Assembly: GCA_019308905.1 (NCBI GenBank) | Contig: JAFDHF010000001.1 | Coordinates: 62,001 to 126,000 of the forward strand | Reading direction: 5' to 3' | DNA: 64,000 bases | Source of the DNA: Deltaproteobacteria bacterium | GTDB taxonomy: Bacteria > Desulfobacterota > BSN033 > WVXP01 | In this document: one piece after another, positions 61,267 through 64,000 of the stretch | Position numbering within the stretch: position 1 is the first letter of the stretch | Layout: the number at the start of each line of letters is the position of its first letter | Program-made: the position numbers and the translations under genes | Notes under the pieces: generated by a model | What the model saw: the letters and a program-made list of their open reading frames with translations, nothing else | Database searches by the model: none | What the model was told of the DNA's origin: nothing

Positions 61267-62208
61267 TCAATCCCCGAGAACCGTCCCTGGTTCCAGGACG
61301 TGCCCCAAGACAAAGGATTGAACGGGAAGACGTTTCCTCCCCTCCAGTTGGAGCTCCTTCAGGACGAGAGATCCGCTGCCTGTGGCAACTCGAATCCCCT
61401 CCTGACCCACCTGGAGCACAAGGCCAGGCCGCTGGCTCTCGCCTCCCGGATCGACTTCCGCCCGAAAGATCTTCAGAATCCTATCCCCCAGCCGAGTGAA
61501 TGTCCCCGGCCAGGGGTCGAAGGCCCTTATCCTTCTTTCCAGAACACCGGCAGGTTGATTCCAATCGATCCAACCGTCCTCTTTCTTCAGGGGAGGCGCG
61601 TAACTCGCCCTACTCGAATCCTGGGCAACGGGCTCTATCCTTCCCTCTTCCAACCCGATGATCGTCTCCACGATGAGCTCTGCTCCAACCTCTGCCAGTC
61701 TCGCCTCCAGAACAGGAGCAGTATCGACCGGGCCGATGGGAACGGGCCGGCTCACAAGAATCGGACCCGTATCCGTCCCCTCATCCATCAGTATGGTAGT
61801 CACCCCGGTTTCGGATTCTCCATTGGCGAGAGCCCAGTTCACAGGCGCCGCCCCCCTGTACTTGGGCAGCAGGGAGGCATGGACATTCACACAACCCATT
61901 TGCGGAGCTCTGAGAAGGGGAGCAGGGAGAATCTGGCCGTAGGCAGCAACTACTATCAATCTGGGGTTTACTGCCCTGATCCATTCGACAAAGGCGGGAT
62001 CCCCGACTCTCTCCGGCTGAAGCACGGGAAGGTTGAGTTCCAGAGCAGTCTCTTTGACCTTTGACATGGCCAGACCCCGTCCCCTCCCCCTGGGTCGATC
62101 CGGCTGAGTGACCACTGCGACAAGCTCATAGCGGTCGGCCAGGGCGTGGAGAATGGGGACGGCGAATCCAGAGGTCCCCATGAACACGACGGACAGCGGC
62201 CTCCTCAT
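61267..62208 (-). CDS. fmt: Methionyl-tRNA formyltransferase
   Basis: A 313-residue enzyme of standard size. FMGTSGFAVPILHAL near the start, AYGQILPAPLL, the folate-site HASLLPKYRGAAPVNWAL and the catalytic-type MDEGTDTGPIL are present. It formylates initiator Met-tRNA from 10-formyl-THF. It overlaps the def stop by 4 bases (ATGA). Confidence 0.96.
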   Translation of the reverse strand: MRRPLSVVFMGTSGFAVPILHALADRYELVAVVTQPDRPRGRGRGLAMSKVKETALELNLPVLQPERVGDPAFVEWIRAVNPRLIVVAAYGQILPAPLLRAPQMGCVNVHASLLPKYRGAAPVNWALANGESETGVTTILMDEGTDTGPILVSRPVPIGPVDTAPVLEARLAEVGAELIVETIIGLEEGRIEPVAQDSSRASYAPPLKKEDGWIDWNQPAGVLERRIRAFDPWPGTFTRLGDRILKIFRAEVDPGGESQRPGLVLQVGQEGIRVATGSGSLVLKELQLEGRKRLPVQSFVLGHVLEPGTVLGD

Positions 62209-62714
62209 GGCTGATTCCTGGCAGCCTTCCTTAGTTTCTTCCTGACCATCTCCCTTTTCAGGGGGCCGAGCCTCTCAACGATTGTCATACCGTTCAAGTG
62301 GTCGATTTCGTGCTGGAGGCAGATGGCAAGCATCCCTGTTGCATGTATCTCTACCTCCTCTCCATCCTCGTTTATCCCTCGAACCGTGACCTTCTCCTTC
62401 CTCTTCACGGTCTCAAACAGTCCCGGCACACTCAGGCAGCCTTCACTGCTTTCCACCTCACCCTCACCCGAAACTATCTCCGGGTTGATCAGTGCGAAAG
62501 GTTTCTGATCAGGCTGGTATGGGGTGACATCGACGACGATGACACGGAGATTCACCCCGATCTGGGGCGCTGCAAGTCCGATGCCCTTTGAGGAGTACAT
62601 GGTCTCCCTCATATCGGCAATCAGACTCCTGATCTCCTCATTGATCTCCTTGACCGGCTCGGACTTCTTTCTCAATGCCGGCTGAGGATAGGTGACGACA
62701 TCACGGAGTGACAT
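62205..62714 (-). CDS. def: Peptide deformylase
   Basis: A 169-residue Fe/Zn hydrolase with all three motifs: GIGLAAPQIG, EGCLSVPG (Cys ligand) and HEIDHLNG (two His ligands and the catalytic Glu). It removes the formyl group Fmt adds. ATG 62714 has GAGG eight bases upstream; GTG 62723 is less likely. Coupled to fmt. Confidence 0.96.
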   Translation of the reverse strand: MSLRDVVTYPQPALRKKSEPVKEINEEIRSLIADMRETMYSSKGIGLAAPQIGVNLRVIVVDVTPYQPDQKPFALINPEIVSGEGEVESSEGCLSVPGLFETVKRKEKVTVRGINEDGEEVEIHATGMLAICLQHEIDHLNGMTIVERLGPLKREMVRKKLRKAARNQP

Positions 62715-62731
62715 AAGATCCACCTCATCCG

Positions 62732-63247
62732 CTATTGTTGGTCATCCCTCTTGACTCTCTCCGGCTCCCTCCGGAAAAGAAGGTTCTCCACTATGAGCAG
62801 GCCGATCCCGATGGTGATTGCCGAATCGGCGACGTTGAAGGCCGGCCAGTGGTAACCTCGCCAGTAGAAGTCGAGAAAGTCGGTGACATAGCCCAAATTG
62901 ATTCGATCCACCAGGTTTCCTATGGCACCCGCCATGATCATGGTTAGACACAGGGGGACCAGGAACCGATTCTCTTTGATCCTCCTCAAGATAGAAAAGA
63001 TCAATACCACTGCCCCTATCGTAACGACCACAAAAAACGCCGTCCGGACAGTACCCGCGTCCCCTCCCAAAAGACCAAAGGCGGCCCCGGTGTTCCTTAT
63101 GTGTGTAATCCTGAAGAATCCATGAACCACGGGGTAGGATCCGAAAAGCGGGATGGTAGCCCTCACCAGGGCCTTGCTCCCCTGGTCCAGGGCGAGAATG
63201 ATCGGCATGCCCAGGCACAGAATCAAATACTTTCGGGGAAGTCTCAC
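62732..63247 (-). CDS. lspA: Prolipoprotein signal peptidase (signal peptidase II)
   Basis: A 171-residue membrane aspartyl protease with about four helices. Motifs: DQGSKALVR, RNTGAAFGLLGG, AGAIGNLVDRI (catalytic Asp) and FNVADSAITIG (catalytic Asp). GTG 63247 with GGAGAC upstream gives the usual family length; the longer frame overlaps ileS. It cleaves the signal of lipoproteins after lipidation. Confidence 0.93.
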   Translation of the reverse strand: MRLPRKYLILCLGMPIILALDQGSKALVRATIPLFGSYPVVHGFFRITHIRNTGAAFGLLGGDAGTVRTAFFVVVTIGAVVLIFSILRRIKENRFLVPLCLTMIMAGAIGNLVDRINLGYVTDFLDFYWRGYHWPAFNVADSAITIGIGLLIVENLLFRREPERVKRDDQQ

Positions 63248-63305
63248 TCTCTCTGCCGTCTCCCTATCCAGTGGAATTCCTGTTGGGGCAAAGGACCACG
63301 GGTTC

Positions 63306-64000
63306 TCATTCCCCTTCGATGACTTCAAGACATCGGCTGCATATTGTCGGATGAACCCTGTTCTTTCCCACTGATGTGTCGTAGTTCCAGCACCGCTCAC
63401 ACTTTTTCCCCCGTGCTCTGTCGACCTTCACCTCCACACCGCCGATCTCTGGATTCTCCCTCAGAGAAACCTGGGAGACGATGAATACGTACTTCAGCTC
63501 CTCTGAAAGGGGCTCCAGAAGCCCCATCATACCAGGGGAGGCCTCGATCTCGACTCGGGCGTCGAGGGGGTGCCCGATGGTCTTCGCATTTCTCGCCTCT
63601 TCCAGGGCCTTGGAGACCTGATCCCGGACCTGGAGAATCCGTCCCCACCGGCTTGCAAGATCTTCATCGAGATACTCCTCATTTACACTTGGAAAGGCGC
63701 TCATATGAACGCTTTCCTCTCTCTGGCCGTCTGGGGGGAGGTGCCTCCAGATCTCCTCGGCCGTAAAGGAGAAAACAGGGGCCATCAGTCTGGTCAGGTC
63801 CACCAGAATCCTATACAGGGTCGTCTGCGCCGACCTTCTCGCCGGGGAGGCCGGCCTGCTGGTATAGACTCGGTCCTTGAGCACGTCCAGATAGAAGGCG
63901 CTCAAATCCACCGAACAGAAGTTGTTTATGGTATGGAAAACCGTGTGGAATTCAAACTCGTCGTAAGCCTTGACAACGCGGCTTATCGTCTTCTGGAGTC
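63306..64000 (-). CDS. ileS: Isoleucyl-tRNA synthetase, C-terminal part (runs off the window)
   Basis: The frame is open to the window end. It contains the anticodon-binding region of class Ia IleS (EFEFHTVFHTINNFC, VDLSAFYLDVLKDRVY, FTAEEIWRHLP) and ends with a zinc-finger, CERCWNYD and CSRCLEVI. N-terminal catalytic parts lie beyond 64000. Stop at 63306, followed by lspA 58 bases on, a common ileS-lspA order. Confidence 0.95.
   Translation of the reverse strand, partial: LQKTISRVVKAYDEFEFHTVFHTINNFCSVDLSAFYLDVLKDRVYTSRPASPARRSAQTTLYRILVDLTRLMAPVFSFTAEEIWRHLPPDGQREESVHMSAFPSVNEEYLDEDLASRWGRILQVRDQVSKALEEARNAKTIGHPLDARVEIEASPGMMGLLEPLSEELKYVFIVSQVSLRENPEIGGVEVKVDRARGKKCERCWNYDTSVGKNRVHPTICSRCLEVIEGE

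Overview
This window looks like a chromosomal segment of a strictly anaerobic, Gram-negative bacterium, most likely Desulfobacterota (the former Deltaproteobacteria). Support for this is GC-rich coding with AGGAGG-type ribosome sites, DUF3786, DUF116 and SH3/coiled-coil genes typical of that group, PflA-like radical SAM proteins, an octaheme cytochrome c, several corrinoid-dependent enzymes, a TAXI-type TRAP transporter, a glutaredoxin-like selenoprotein and a cyclic di-GMP riboswitch. I see no tRNA, rRNA, CRISPR array, insertion sequence or prophage. Lineage is an inference from gene content.

Layout. 1-8 kb: YqgE-like protein, a Cys-rich HTH regulator, a beta-hydroxyacid dehydrogenase plus DUF362 pair, and a tightly overlapping four-gene operon (Rossmann dehydrogenase, GSA-like aminotransferase, two SDRs). 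8-18 kb: a PAS-HisKA protein without an ATPase domain, a response regulator, an AlaX-like editing protein, a saccharopine-dehydrogenase-like protein, two PflA-like radical SAM proteins, a sirtuin, DUF72 and a 3-methyladenine glycosylase. 18-20 kb: a methyltransferase and an HgcAB-like corrinoid/ferredoxin fusion, relatives of the mercury-methylation proteins; the fusion gene is frameshifted inside its ferredoxin part. 20-30 kb: an M28 peptidase, a second DUF362 protein, a PPOX-like flavoprotein, a HAD phosphatase, a 955-residue VWA/OmpA protein, a 2-hydroxyacid dehydrogenase and the octaheme cytochrome.

30-44 kb, all on the minus strand, is the most striking region. It carries two closely related MtmB-type (monomethylamine) methyltransferase homologues with Leu where MtmB has pyrrolysine, an MttB-family protein, a corrinoid protein, an ornithine-cyclodeaminase-like enzyme, a TAXI-TRAP transporter and a sugar-type ABC transporter with no ATPase gene. 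A 24-codon remnant of a second corrinoid gene precedes the second MtmB copy. I infer an import-and-demethylation module for an unknown N-methylated compound.

44-58 kb holds a GHKL ATPase, NUDIX and M20 hydrolases, a bactofilin, a lone MttB-family protein, a Cas4-like/DUF2779 nuclease, a flavin reductase, a cyclic-nucleotide-binding protein, a selenoprotein with a visible SECIS hairpin, a PC4-like protein and envelope/coiled-coil proteins. At 58.0-58.4 kb a sigma-54-like promoter, a GEMM-I cyclic di-GMP aptamer and a terminator precede a 59-residue excisionase-like HTH gene. 58.4-64 kb is a housekeeping run on the minus strand: ileS (partial), lspA, def, fmt, DUF116, rsmB, DUF3786.
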